Source: an uncultured Desulfobacterium sp. (GTDB lineage: Bacteria > Desulfobacterota > Desulfobacteria > Desulfobacterales > Desulfobacteraceae). From it: 13,911 nucleotides of DNA. The DNA is taken from NCBI GenBank assembly GCA_937124525.1, contig CAKZLA010000166.1, positions 1-13,911 on the forward strand, given 5' to 3'. The notes beneath the pieces were generated by a model that saw only the letters and a program-made list of their open reading frames with translations, was not told the origin of the DNA and ran no database searches. This document shows, one piece after another, positions 5,969-13,882 of this stretch. Each line of letters starts with the position of its first letter. Position 1 is the stretch's first letter. The position numbers were made by a program, and so were the translations under genes.

Positions 5969-6979
5969 TTAGAAACGATAAGCAACACCGCCCCATGTAA
6001 GGCCAGCCCCAAACCCCACAAAGAGAATGGTGTCACCGGGCTTACCCACCACCCCCTGCTCCAGGGCCTCATCCAGGGCCAGGGGAATGCTGGCCGCAGT
6101 GGTATTACCGTATTTCTGGATATTATTGAACATTCTGGCCTCATCAATTTTCATAAACTGGGCAAAGGCTTGGTTGATGCGAAGATTGGCCTGGTGGGGG
6201 AAGACCATGTCAATGTCATCCAGGGAGACACCGGCTTTTTCCAGGGTTTCCCGGGTGACCTGGGGTAATTTGCGCACAGCGGTTTTAAACACGGCAGGGC
6301 CGTTCATGGAAGGGAAAAACCGCTCAGAATCAATGGGCAGGCCCTGGGGGTGGCGGTCGGGAAGGCGGGAAGCGGGAAGCTCGGTCATGAGATTATCAGC
6401 TCCCCGTCCATCGGCATGGAGGCAAGAGGCAAGCACCCCTATGTTTTCGTCTGTTTTCACCCCTTCCACGCACACGGCAGCGGCACCGTCTCCAAAGAGA
6501 ACGGCCACATCCCGGCCCCGGGTGGTTTTGTCCAAACCCGAGGAGTGAACTTCCCCCCCCACCACCAGAATTTTATTGGCCAGACCACTTTTAATGTAGG
6601 AATCGGCCGTGGCCAGGCCATAAAGAAATCCCGTACACTGCTGGCGGATGTCCAGGGCCGGGGTGCTGGTAAGGCCCAATTTTTCCGCAAGAAGACATCC
6701 AGACCCCGGGAAAAAAATATCTGGACTCAGGGTGGCAAAAATTATAAAATCAATCTCTTCGGGCTGCCATCCAGCCTTTTCAAGGGCCTTGTGGCTGGCG
6801 GTGAGGCCAAGATCCGAAGCCCCCATCTGACCCTCTTCTGGCACCCAGTACCGCTGCTGGATACCGGTTCTCTGCTGTATCCACTCATCGGTGGTGTCCA
6901 TGATCTTTGCCAGATCTTCATTGGTGACAAGACGCGGGGCCAAGGCACGGCCGGTGCCTTTGATAATAGTTTTTTTCAT
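5969..6979 (-). CDS. fabH: 3-oxoacyl-ACP synthase III (FabH/KAS III family)
   Basis: KAS III enzymes condense an acyl-CoA with malonyl-ACP, the first elongation step of type II fatty acid synthesis in the cytosol. The 336-residue protein has the complete catalytic triad: Cys115 in IRQQCTGFLYGL, His262 in FPHQANLRI and Asn292 in YGNTTAASIP. It also has the C-terminal glycine-rich VGFGAGLTWGG loop. The length is near the usual 320-335. ATG 6979 is preceded by AAAGGAAC about 8-10 bases upstream. The residues around the nucleophile (RQQCTGF) differ from the common AACAGF or AACSGF of housekeeping FabH, so it may be a paralogue with a different primer chain or pathway. No other fab or acp gene is nearby to support a housekeeping role. 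The gene name is by family; the substrate is unknown. A hairpin lies 34 bases upstream of the start codon. Confidence 0.88.
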   Translation of the reverse strand: MKKTIIKGTGRALAPRLVTNEDLAKIMDTTDEWIQQRTGIQQRYWVPEEGQMGASDLGLTASHKALEKAGWQPEEIDFIIFATLSPDIFFPGSGCLLAEKLGLTSTPALDIRQQCTGFLYGLATADSYIKSGLANKILVVGGEVHSSGLDKTTRGRDVAVLFGDGAAAVCVEGVKTDENIGVLASCLHADGRGADNLMTELPASRLPDRHPQGLPIDSERFFPSMNGPAVFKTAVRKLPQVTRETLEKAGVSLDDIDMVFPHQANLRINQAFAQFMKIDEARMFNNIQKYGNTTAASIPLALDEALEQGVVGKPGDTILFVGFGAGLTWGGVAYRF

Positions 6980-7007
6980 ATTTTTGTTCCTTTATAAAAA
7001 AACCGAC

Positions 7008-7038
7008 AAGAAAACCCCTGAGTTTATAGCTCAGGGGT
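7008..7038 (-). terminator. Hairpin between clpB and fabH, possible terminator
   Basis: Reading leftward, ACCCCTGAG (7038-7030) pairs perfectly over 9 bp with CTCAGGGGT (7022-7014) around a 7-base loop. TTTCTT follows. This can stop leftward transcription from clpB. It is 212 bases past the clpB stop codon and just before fabH, so it could equally be a fabH leader structure. The T-run is short. Confidence 0.45.
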
Positions 7039-7249
7039 GTTGACACTGTTCAGGTTGGTCAATGGCCCAGCGAAAGCAAAATCTGTATTTTGATGGACCC
7101 TTTTCAGACGGATCAATTTAAACTGTATACATATAATATTTCATACCCAAAGGCAAGAACTCCATCAGCAATTTTAATCTTGAACATCTATAGCCGTCAC
7201 AAACAATAGGGGAGAAATCGTGATCATTGAATTTTTATTATTACCATAT

Positions 7250-10033
7250 TTATATAAATTTAAGCCCCTTATCGGGGTCACACCCCACTATAAGTGACTG
7301 GCCATCTTTGATGGTGCCATTTAAAAGAGCCAGGGAGAGCGGGTTTTCCAGATACTGCTGGATGGCCCGTTTCAGGGGTCGGGCGCCAAAGGCAGGATCG
7401 TAACCTGACCGGGCCAGGATTTCCAGGGCTGCCTCGTCCAGGGTGATGTGAATCTTACGCTGGGCCAGGCGCTCATTTAACTGGCGGATCTGGATATCGG
7501 CAATGGCCTTTATGTCTTCCAGGGTGAGATTCTGGAAGGTGATGATCTCATCAATTCGGTTTAAGAATTCGGGTTTAAACGCATCTTTCAAGGCCCGGGC
7601 AATGGCGGCCTGGAGCATTCGGTCTTTTTCTGAATTGGGCAGTGCTGTGCCGATTTCTTCCTGCCGTCCCCCGCCACTGCCGCCAGCATCATCCTGGAAT
7701 CTGCCTGTTTTTTCATTAGAAACAGCACCATTACCCTGGAATTGACCCGCCCTGTCATTAAAATCTCCGCCCTGGGCCCCACCATTGCCAGCCCCATGGT
7801 CCAGGGCACCGATGTAACCCGTGTCCGATGAGATACCGGCTGCCTCCTGGATAAATCGGGACCCCACATTGGAGGTCATGATAATGATGGTGTTGGTGAA
7901 GTCCACGGTGCGGCCATGGCCGTCGGTCATGCGGCCATCATCCAGCACCTGGAGCAACACATTAAACACATCGGGATGGGCCTTTTCAATCTCGTCAAAG
8001 AGCAGCACGGAATAGGGCCTGCGGCGCACGGCCTCGGTGAGGGCTCCACCTTCATCATACCCCACATACCCCGGAGGTGCCCCAATGAGCCGGGCCACGG
8101 AATGTTTTTCCATGTACTCAGACATATCAATGCGCACCATGGCAGACTGGGAATCAAACATAAATTCGGCCAGGGCCTTGGCAAGCTCGGTTTTCCCTAC
8201 CCCGGTGGGACCCATGAAGATAAAGGTACCAATGGGACGATCCGGCGACTGCAAACCCGACCGGGCCCGGCGCACGGCATTGGACACCGCATCAATGGCT
8301 GTTTCCTGGCCAATAACCCGTTTTTTGATATGGGACTCCATCTCCACCAGCTTCTCCTGCTCGCCTTTTAACATGCGGGACACCGGGATGCCGGTCCAGG
8401 CGGACACCACATCGGCAATATCCGAGGCCTCCACATCTTCTTTGAGCATGCGTAGTTCCTTCTGGGCGCTATCCAACTCGGCTTTTTTAGCAGCCAGGGA
8501 TTTTTGCAGGGTTTCAATGGTGCCATAACGGATCTGTGCGACTTTGGCCAGATCCCCTTCCCGCTCGGCCACCTGGGCCTGGGTCTGGGCCTGGTCCATG
8601 TGCTCCCGGATGGCACTGATCTCCTGGATGAGCCCCTTTTCCATGTTCCAGTGCAGCTTCATGGGCTGGATCTCTTCTTTCATGTCAGCCAGGGATTTTT
8701 CAAGCGTTGTGAGCCGCTCCCGGGAGGCGTCGTCCTTCTCCTTTTTCAGGGCCTGGCGCTCAATCTCTGCCTGGGTGATGCGGCGCTGGACCTCATCTAT
8801 GATCATGGGCATGCTGTCAATCTCAATGCGAAGCCGGGAGGCTGCCTCATCAACAAGATCAATGGCCTTGTCCGGCAGAAACCGGTCGGCAATGTAACGG
8901 TGGGATAAGGTAGCCGCCGCCACAATGGCGGAATCCTTGATGCGCACCCCATGGTGCACCTCGTACTTTTCCTTGAGTCCCCGGAGGATGGAGATGGTAT
9001 CTTCCACCGTGGGTTCGGCCGCCAGCACGGGCTGGAACCGCCGCTCCAGGGCTGCATCTTTTTCAATGTATTTCCGATACTCGTCCAGGGTGGTGGCCCC
9101 CACACAGCGCAAGGTTCCCCGGGCCAGGGCGGGTTTGAGCATATTGGAGGCATCCACAGATCCTTCGGCAGCTCCAGCCCCCACCACGGTGTGGAGTTCA
9201 TCAATGAACAGCACAATCTCACCCTCGGAGGATTCCACCTCTTTTAATACGGCTTTAAGCCGGTCTTCAAACTCCCCCCGGTACTTGGCGCCAGCCAGCA
9301 TGGCTCCCATATCAAGGGCAATGAGCCGTCTATTTTTAAGACTTTCAGACACATCCCCCTCCACAATACGCTGGGCAAGCCCCTCCACCACCGCAGTTTT
9401 CCCCACCCCGGGCTCGCCAATGAGTACGGGATTGTTCTTCCGCCGCCGGGAGAGCACCTGGACAATACGGCGGATCTCCTCATCCCGGCCGATGACTGGG
9501 TCCAACTTACCCTTGCGAGCAAGTTCTGTGAGATTGCGGCCGAACTTTTCCAGGGCCTGGTATTTTTCTTCGGGGTTCTGGTCGGTGATGGTCTGGTTGC
9601 CCCGGATCTCCCGGAGTACCTTTAAAATGGCATCCCTTGTGATGCCCTGTAATTTTAAAATATCCGCGCAGGTGCCCCGGGTGTCGGCCATGGCTAAAAG
9701 CAGGTGCTCCAGGCTTACATACTGGTCCTTCATCTTGTCGGCTTCTTTAAAGGCAACCTCAAACAATGCCTGGGATTCCCGGGACAAATAGATCTGGGGG
9801 GCGGCACCGGTGACCTTGGCCTGTTTTGTCAAGGCACTGTCCAAGGCCGCCACTACACCATCCAGATTGCCACCAATCTTTGACATGATGGATGCAGGGA
9901 CACTCTTACGATCCTCCAGCATCACCCGCAAAAGATGCAGGGGCTCTATGGCAGTGTGCTGATATTTTCGGACCAAGGCCTGGGCGGAATGGATCATTTC
10001 CTGGGATTTGACAGTTAATTTTTCGGGGTTCAT
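7250..10033 (-). CDS. clpB: ATP-dependent chaperone ClpB (Hsp100 disaggregase)
   Basis: ClpB is a hexameric cytosolic AAA+ machine that, with DnaK, extracts proteins from heat-induced aggregates. The domains are in the standard order. A Clp N-terminal repeat domain spans about 1-145. AAA-1 has Walker A GEPGVGKT (206-213) and Walker B VLFIDE (about 274-279). The coiled-coil middle domain covers about 410-530. AAA-2 has Walker A GPTGVGKT (608-615), Walker B VLLFDE (676-681), sensor-1 TSN and the FLNRIDE arginine finger (823-829), and is followed by the C-terminal D2 domain. The pore loops KYRGEF (250-255) and GYVGYDEGG (655-663) are intact. At 927 residues it is longer than the usual 855-870. 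The excess is a Gly/Asn/Asp-rich segment, residues about 735-800, between sensor-1 and the arginine finger of AAA-2. GGAGG lies 6 bases before the ATG. A likely vegetative promoter sits in the 77-base gap after lpd; I see no CIRCE operator and no clear sigma-32 site. Confidence 0.97.
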   Translation of the reverse strand: MNPEKLTVKSQEMIHSAQALVRKYQHTAIEPLHLLRVMLEDRKSVPASIMSKIGGNLDGVVAALDSALTKQAKVTGAAPQIYLSRESQALFEVAFKEADKMKDQYVSLEHLLLAMADTRGTCADILKLQGITRDAILKVLREIRGNQTITDQNPEEKYQALEKFGRNLTELARKGKLDPVIGRDEEIRRIVQVLSRRRKNNPVLIGEPGVGKTAVVEGLAQRIVEGDVSESLKNRRLIALDMGAMLAGAKYRGEFEDRLKAVLKEVESSEGEIVLFIDELHTVVGAGAAEGSVDASNMLKPALARGTLRCVGATTLDEYRKYIEKDAALERRFQPVLAAEPTVEDTISILRGLKEKYEVHHGVRIKDSAIVAAATLSHRYIADRFLPDKAIDLVDEAASRLRIEIDSMPMIIDEVQRRITQAEIERQALKKEKDDASRERLTTLEKSLADMKEEIQPMKLHWNMEKGLIQEISAIREHMDQAQTQAQVAEREGDLAKVAQIRYGTIETLQKSLAAKKAELDSAQKELRMLKEDVEASDIADVVSAWTGIPVSRMLKGEQEKLVEMESHIKKRVIGQETAIDAVSNAVRRARSGLQSPDRPIGTFIFMGPTGVGKTELAKALAEFMFDSQSAMVRIDMSEYMEKHSVARLIGAPPGYVGYDEGGALTEAVRRRPYSVLLFDEIEKAHPDVFNVLLQVLDDGRMTDGHGRTVDFTNTIIIMTSNVGSRFIQEAAGISSDTGYIGALDHGAGNGGAQGGDFNDRAGQFQGNGAVSNEKTGRFQDDAGGSGGGRQEEIGTALPNSEKDRMLQAAIARALKDAFKPEFLNRIDEIITFQNLTLEDIKAIADIQIRQLNERLAQRKIHITLDEAALEILARSGYDPAFGARPLKRAIQQYLENPLSLALLNGTIKDGQSLIVGCDPDKGLKFI
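7634..7831 (-). other. Insertion in the ClpB AAA-2 domain
   Basis: This encodes ClpB residues about 735-800, a hydrophilic segment rich in Gly, Asn, Asp and Gln (for example [12 protein letters not shown] and [13 protein letters not shown]). Typical ClpB proteins have about 30 residues between the TSN sensor-1 motif and FRPEFINRID; here there are about 95. The reading frame and all downstream motifs are intact. Confidence 0.7.
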
Positions 10034-10068
10034 GTATTTCCTCCATGAGTTTTTTAATCAATGCACAT

Positions 10069-10096
10069 AAAGTAATACAACCCTATCTTTTGTCAA
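10069..10096 (-). promoter_or_regulatory. Probable sigma-70-type promoter of clpB
   Basis: On the minus strand a perfect TTGACA (10096-10091) is followed after 16 bases by TACTTT (10074-10069), a partial match to TATAAT. It lies between the lpd stop and the clpB start, 36 bases from the ATG, giving a short leader that contains the GGAGG ribosome binding site. The -10 box is weak. Confidence 0.45.
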
Positions 10097-10110
10097 ATCC
10101 CCATTTCATA

Positions 10111-11544
10111 TCAACTGTGCAGAGGCATACCGGCAGCGCAAAGGGAGACTTCGGACATGATTTCAGCCAGGGTGGGATGGGCATGGATGGTGTGGGCAAG
10201 ATCCGTGACAGTAAGTCCTTTGGTAACGGCCAGGGTGCCCTCGGCAATGAGATCCGTGGCATGGGGCCCGGTGATATGAACCCCCAGAACCTTCCCTGAG
10301 TCCGCTTCGGCCACAATTCTGGCTTCCCCGGCAATCTCCCCCATGGCCTGGGCTTTGCCAAGGGTGCGAAAATTCACAGAAGAGCAGGTGACATCAAGCC
10401 CCTGTTCCCGGGCCTGGGCCTCGGTGATGCCCACGTTGCCGATTTCCGGCATGGTAAAGATGGCACCGGGCACAGCTGTATAATCCATGACAATAGATCC
10501 TCCCATGGCATTTTTTGCCGCCACCATCCCTTCGTGGGAAGCCACATGGGCCAGCATAATGTGCCGGGGTCCCAGGATATCCCCAATGGCATAGACCCCA
10601 TTCACACAGGTCTCCATGCCTTGGTTCACCGGTATCCAACCCCTGTCATCCAGGTCAAGACCAATGTTTTCCAACCCCAAATCCCCGGACAAAGCCGACC
10701 GACCAATGCAAACCGCCATTTTTTCCGCTGTCAGGGTAATAGGTTTAATACGTCCTTTTCGCTTTTCAGCCACAAAGGGCGAGACTCCCAGAGTGATGGT
10801 CAGAGCAGCTCCGGTCTTTTCAGCTTTTTCCACCACTTGATCGGTGATGAATTTAATTTTCCGTTTTTTCATCTCCCGCTGGAGAATTTTAGAGCAGCCC
10901 TCATCCACCGAGGGGAGAGGCAGCAAACGATCCATTGCCTCCACCACGGTCACCTCCACCCCCAGAGCAGAGAGAATACAGGCAAATTCGCAGCCAATAA
11001 CCCCGCCCCCCACAATGACCATGGAGTGGGGAAGAGTTTTAAAATTCAACAGATCATTACTGGACAAAATCCGCTCCCCATCAAAGGGGAAATCAGATAT
11101 ATTCAAAGGCTTGGTGCCCACGGCAAGAATGAGCCGATCGTAATAAATTTCCTTTTCCCAGCACTTGTCATCCGCCACGGAGATGACGCCCTGCTCCTTT
11201 ATATAACCCCGCCCCTGTTCAAACTGCACATTGTTTTTTTTGAGCAAGGCCAGAATACCCTTGCGCTGGGTCTCCACAATCTGCTGTTTCCGGGCCATGA
11301 TGGCAGGCATATCCACGGCCACGTTGCCGTCAATTTTGATGCCATAGGTCCTTGCCTCTTTGGTCTTTAAGAAAAGATCCGCCGAGGTTTTCATGATCTT
11401 TGAGGGGATGCATCCCCAGTTGAGACAGGTACCGCCGGGGTGCTCTTTTTCCACCACCGTGACATCCCCACCCAGCTGGGCAGCTCTTAACGCCGCCACA
11501 TACCCACCGGGTCCTGCACCGATTACCACTATTTTTTCCGCCAT
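10111..11544 (-). CDS. lpd: Dihydrolipoyl dehydrogenase (E3 / glycine cleavage L-protein)
   Basis: This flavoprotein reoxidises dihydrolipoyl groups with NAD+ in 2-oxoacid dehydrogenase complexes and in the glycine cleavage system, in the cytosol. The 477 residues show the FAD-binding GAGPGG (9-14) and the redox-active disulfide in GGTCLNWGCIPSK (Cys40/Cys45). The NAD-binding motif GGGVIG is at 179-184 and the second FAD motif YAIGD at 318-322. The dimer-interface catalytic pair is His456/Glu461 in HAHPTLAE. AAAGGAG lies about 8 bases before the ATG. No E1 or E2 gene is adjacent, whereas a gcvT-like gene and an Lrp-type regulator lie just across the divergent intergenic region, so service as the glycine cleavage L-protein is the best-supported role. 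clpB follows 77 bases downstream in the same direction but has its own promoter candidate. The residues around 252-268 form a slightly longer, Lys/Arg-rich loop than in typical E3 proteins. Confidence 0.95.
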   Translation of the reverse strand: MAEKIVVIGAGPGGYVAALRAAQLGGDVTVVEKEHPGGTCLNWGCIPSKIMKTSADLFLKTKEARTYGIKIDGNVAVDMPAIMARKQQIVETQRKGILALLKKNNVQFEQGRGYIKEQGVISVADDKCWEKEIYYDRLILAVGTKPLNISDFPFDGERILSSNDLLNFKTLPHSMVIVGGGVIGCEFACILSALGVEVTVVEAMDRLLPLPSVDEGCSKILQREMKKRKIKFITDQVVEKAEKTGAALTITLGVSPFVAEKRKGRIKPITLTAEKMAVCIGRSALSGDLGLENIGLDLDDRGWIPVNQGMETCVNGVYAIGDILGPRHIMLAHVASHEGMVAAKNAMGGSIVMDYTAVPGAIFTMPEIGNVGITEAQAREQGLDVTCSSVNFRTLGKAQAMGEIAGEARIVAEADSGKVLGVHITGPHATDLIAEGTLAVTKGLTVTDLAHTIHAHPTLAEIMSEVSLCAAGMPLHS

Positions 11545-11702
11545 CTAATTTTCTCCTTTACAAAATTAACAGGATTGATAAAAATATAGGATTGAATTTA
11601 TTTTTCCCCCAATTCATTAACTTTATTCCGATTTTCGACGATGCGTTTTTTATTTTGACATGGTGTGAGGGGTCAAAGGCGTGGCCCACCAATTATGATG
11701 AT

Positions 11703-11724
11703 TGGCCGATGTTACGATGAAGCC
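11703..11724 (+). repeat. TGGCCGAT motif, copy 2
   Basis: TGGCCGATGTTACGATGA followed by AGCC shares the TGGCCGAT, TTA and AAGCC blocks with the copy at 4160-4185, at the same spacing. It sits inside an imperfect inverted repeat (about 11668-11796) that resembles the edges of a small element. Confidence 0.45.
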
Positions 11725-11906
11725 CTACTTCTGGGAATTTCCGGTTTGCATGGGTTGGGATGAATAATGCCCATAAGCCAAGCCTGACCCCAATGTTCCA
11801 CGGGTGATATTTAACACTGGTGCCCCAGCAAAATCAACAGAAAACCACTCTCTCTTTTTCATCGCCTACCCAGAGCTTAAAATTGATTAAGACATGCAAA
11901 ACCTAA

Positions 11907-11946
11907 AAATACAATTTTTAATTTGATGATTAAATACAATTTTTAA
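11907..11946 (+). promoter_or_regulatory. Two 15-base direct repeats, candidate operator of the Lrp-type regulator
   Basis: AAATACAATTTTTAA occurs identically at 11907-11921 and 11932-11946, a period of 25 bases. The second copy ends 8 bases before the putative -35 box of the regulator gene. Lrp/AsnC proteins often bind AT-rich repeated sites upstream of their own genes, so autoregulation is plausible. Chance similarity in AT-rich DNA is possible but unlikely for an exact 15-base match. Confidence 0.4.
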
Positions 11947-11953
11947 CTTTTAA

Positions 11954-11982
11954 TTGACATTTTCAGAAAAATTATCTAAACA
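11954..11982 (+). promoter_or_regulatory. Candidate promoter of the Lrp-type gene and gcvT
   Basis: A perfect TTGACA at 11954-11959 is followed after 17 bases by TAAACA at 11977-11982, a poor match to TATAAT. The position, about 60 bases before the start codon and just after the direct repeats, suits a regulated promoter that needs help at the -10 box. Confidence 0.4.
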
Positions 11983-12043
11983 ACAACCCGAGACCCGAAC
12001 TAATTAAGGTTCTCCTTCATATTGAGCAGAGATTAAAACAATT

Positions 12044-12487
12044 ATGAAAATTGATGACGTAAATATTGAGATTATCAAAGAACTACGCAATGGCAGACAA
12101 TCCTTTAAAAAAATAGCAGATAAACTTGGCATAACAGAGAATACGGTGCGCACCCGGGTCAATAAGCTCAGGGAAGAAGGGGTCTTGGATATCTGCGGAT
12201 TATTTGATCCGGCCTGCCTTCCCGGGCATCAAAGCGTTATTATTGGTATCAAACTTTCCGCCGCTAACCTGGTGGAAAAGGGTGAAGAGATATCAAAACT
12301 CATGGGAGTGATTTCGGCCAGCGTGGTCACAGGACGATACGACCTGATCATCCAGGTGCTGTTCAAACCAGGATTTGGGCTCCTGGAATTTTACACCAAC
12401 GAGATCTCCAAGGTCCAGGGAATAAACACAGTGGAAACCTTTGTGATATATAAGGCGTATAATCTTAAGGTCCCCTATGTTTTATAA
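12044..12487 (+). CDS. Lrp/AsnC-family transcriptional regulator
   Basis: This 147-residue protein has the family layout. An N-terminal winged helix-turn-helix (residues about 5-50) carries FKKIADKLGITENTVRTRVNKLREEGVL. A C-terminal ligand-binding RAM domain (about 64-140) follows, with a VVTGRYDLIIQV strand that includes the usual G.YD motif. Such proteins form octamers or dimer arrays and sense amino acids. The start MKIDDVNIEIIKEL fits the family, although the ribosome binding site is weak. It lies 34 bases upstream of the gcvT-like gene in the same direction and is divergent from lpd, so control of glycine cleavage genes and of itself is the natural guess. The ligand cannot be read from sequence. 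Identical 15-base repeats upstream may be its binding sites. Confidence 0.9.
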   Translation: MKIDDVNIEIIKELRNGRQSFKKIADKLGITENTVRTRVNKLREEGVLDICGLFDPACLPGHQSVIIGIKLSAANLVEKGEEISKLMGVISASVVTGRYDLIIQVLFKPGFGLLEFYTNEISKVQGINTVETFVIYKAYNLKVPYVL

Positions 12488-12521
12488 AAAAATCTGAAAG
12501 TTGACCAAAGAGGGGAAAAAC

Positions 12522-13829
12522 ATGGAAACGACAATTAAAACAACACCTTTAAACCAATGGCACAGATCCCACGGGGCCAACATGGCCAACTTCGGGGGCT
12601 TTGACATGCCCTTGTGGTATGACACCGGTGTAAAGGCAGAACATCTGGCCGTGATACAGTCGGCGGGGATCTTTGACACTTCCCACATGGCATCGGTGCT
12701 GGTCACCGGCCCTGGGGCGCTTGACCTGCTGCAATATTGTCACACCCGGGATCTGTCCACCCTGGCCCATGGCCGATGCGTGTATGGGGCCATACTAAAT
12801 GACCAGGGCCATGTCATTGACGATGCCATTGTCTATCGTTTCCAGGCAGATCATTACATGGTGTGCGTAAATGCTGGCATGGGCGGTGCCATTGCCCATC
12901 ATCTGGCATCCCAGCTTTCTGTTATTCAAAAAGAAAATACAGATGACACCGCTGCCAGTGACAGCACCGGCAGCGTGGATATCCAGGACCTTTCCGGAAA
13001 GCTTGGCAAGGTGGACATCCAGGGCAAAAATGCTGCCAGGGTCCTGCAATTGCTCCTGGACAACCCCGACGCTGTTTTTGAGAAAATGCCCTATTTTTCC
13101 TTTAAGGGCCATTTTGATAAAAAAAGCCCCCTGGCACATGGGGTGCAGCTAAAAGACGGTACCCCCATTTTGCTCTCCCGGTCGGGCTACACCGGTGAGT
13201 TCGGGTTTGAAATTTTCATCAATGCCGATGCTGTGGTAGCCTTGTGGGAATCCATTCTCACGGCAGGTGCCCCCTTTAATGTCATTGCCTGCGGCCTGGG
13301 GTCCAGGGATTCCCTTCGGGCCGGGGCCGTCCTGCCCCTTTCCCACCAGGATGTGGGCCCATGGAAATTCATGAATCACCCCTGGATGTTTGCCCTGCCT
13401 CTGGCATCGGATGGCAAGGCCTTTACCAAATCCTTTCTGGGGGACAAGGCCCTTTTGGACCCCACCGACACCTTTTACACCCTGCCCTTTGCCGGGGAAA
13501 ACCTTAAAAAAGTGGGCAGTGGCCCAAATTCCCAGGTGATAGACGAAAAAGGAGAGGTGCTGGGCACCGTGCTCACCTGTGCCACAGACATGGCCATTGG
13601 TCGCCACGACGGCAGTATTTTAAGCATTGCCTCGCCCAATCTGCCCCAGGGGTTCAAGGCCCGGGGCATCAGCTGCGGATTTATCCGGGTGGATCGTCCC
13701 CTGGAAGTGGGCACCCCACTGGTGCTCCAGGAAAAAAAGCGGAAAATTAATGTCACCGTGGTTTCCGATGTCCGGCCCCACCGTACGGCCCGGCGGAGAA
13801 TCACTGACTTTCTGGGTGCGAGGTTTTAA
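12522..13829 (+). CDS. gcvT: GcvT-like aminomethyltransferase (glycine cleavage T-protein family)
   Basis: T-proteins take the aminomethyl group from lipoyl-GcvH, release ammonia and form 5,10-methylene-tetrahydrofolate in the cytosol. Family landmarks are FGGFDMPLWY (24-33), the folate-site Asp region VIDDAIVY (98-105), SGYTGEFGFE (221-230), CGLGSRDSLR (257-266), and a C-terminal beta-barrel starting near residue 340. I start at ATG 12522, because GAGGGG lies 6-7 bases upstream; a TTG at 12501 in the same frame would add seven residues and place that ribosome binding site inside the gene. At 435 residues it is longer than the common 360-375. Part of the excess is a Asp/Ser/Thr-rich linker at 136-158. 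The usual LRLEAGMPLYG stretch reads LRAGAVLPLSHQDVGPW, so it is a divergent T-protein or a related folate-dependent methyltransferase. The nearby lpd gene and amino-acid-type regulator favour glycine cleavage. Confidence 0.85.
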   Translation: METTIKTTPLNQWHRSHGANMANFGGFDMPLWYDTGVKAEHLAVIQSAGIFDTSHMASVLVTGPGALDLLQYCHTRDLSTLAHGRCVYGAILNDQGHVIDDAIVYRFQADHYMVCVNAGMGGAIAHHLASQLSVIQKENTDDTAASDSTGSVDIQDLSGKLGKVDIQGKNAARVLQLLLDNPDAVFEKMPYFSFKGHFDKKSPLAHGVQLKDGTPILLSRSGYTGEFGFEIFINADAVVALWESILTAGAPFNVIACGLGSRDSLRAGAVLPLSHQDVGPWKFMNHPWMFALPLASDGKAFTKSFLGDKALLDPTDTFYTLPFAGENLKKVGSGPNSQVIDEKGEVLGTVLTCATDMAIGRHDGSILSIASPNLPQGFKARGISCGFIRVDRPLEVGTPLVLQEKKRKINVTVVSDVRPHRTARRRITDFLGARF

Positions 13830-13882
13830 GTTTTAGATCAGCATTTTGGCATCCTTGTATATTAAAATATAATAAAAAAAAA

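Larger units (their letters stand above)
11545..12043. other. 499-base divergent intergenic region between lpd and the Lrp-type gene
   Basis: No gene is seen on either strand. The right 140 bases are AT-rich and carry the regulator's promoter candidate and two 15-base direct repeats. The middle holds an imperfect inverted repeat: GGGGTCA...GGC near 11670 against GCCTGACCCC near 11788. This encloses a TGGCCGAT motif copy. The left part must carry the lpd promoter; I see only a weak TATATT box about 58 bases before the lpd start. I looked for a glycine riboswitch and did not recognise its conserved core. Confidence 0.5.

Noticed and set aside
7041..7249. Small RNA or gene in the clpB-fabH gap
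   Set aside because: No open frame with a ribosome binding site and no strong structure beyond the 7014-7038 hairpin; GGTTGGTCA near 7053 only partly resembles the TGGCCGAT motif flank.
8925..9791. 288-residue plus-strand frame opposite clpB
   Set aside because: It is antisense to well-conserved AAA-1 coding sequence; its Ser/Arg-rich composition is typical of a shadow frame.
10034..10110. CIRCE or sigma-32 heat-shock control of clpB
   Set aside because: No TTAGCACTC/GAGTGCTAA dyad and no CTTGAAA...CCCAT pattern; the gap has a TTGACA-type promoter instead.
10534..11370. 278-residue plus-strand frame opposite lpd
   Set aside because: It is antisense to a gene with every E3 motif; the His/Pro/Gln-rich translation looks like a shadow.
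11545..12043. Glycine riboswitch upstream of the regulator-gcvT pair
   Set aside because: I looked for the conserved aptamer core in either orientation and did not find it; the region is AT-rich with direct repeats instead.
12501..12521. TTG at 12501 as the gcvT start
   Set aside because: The GAGGGG ribosome binding site lies downstream of it and serves ATG 12522.
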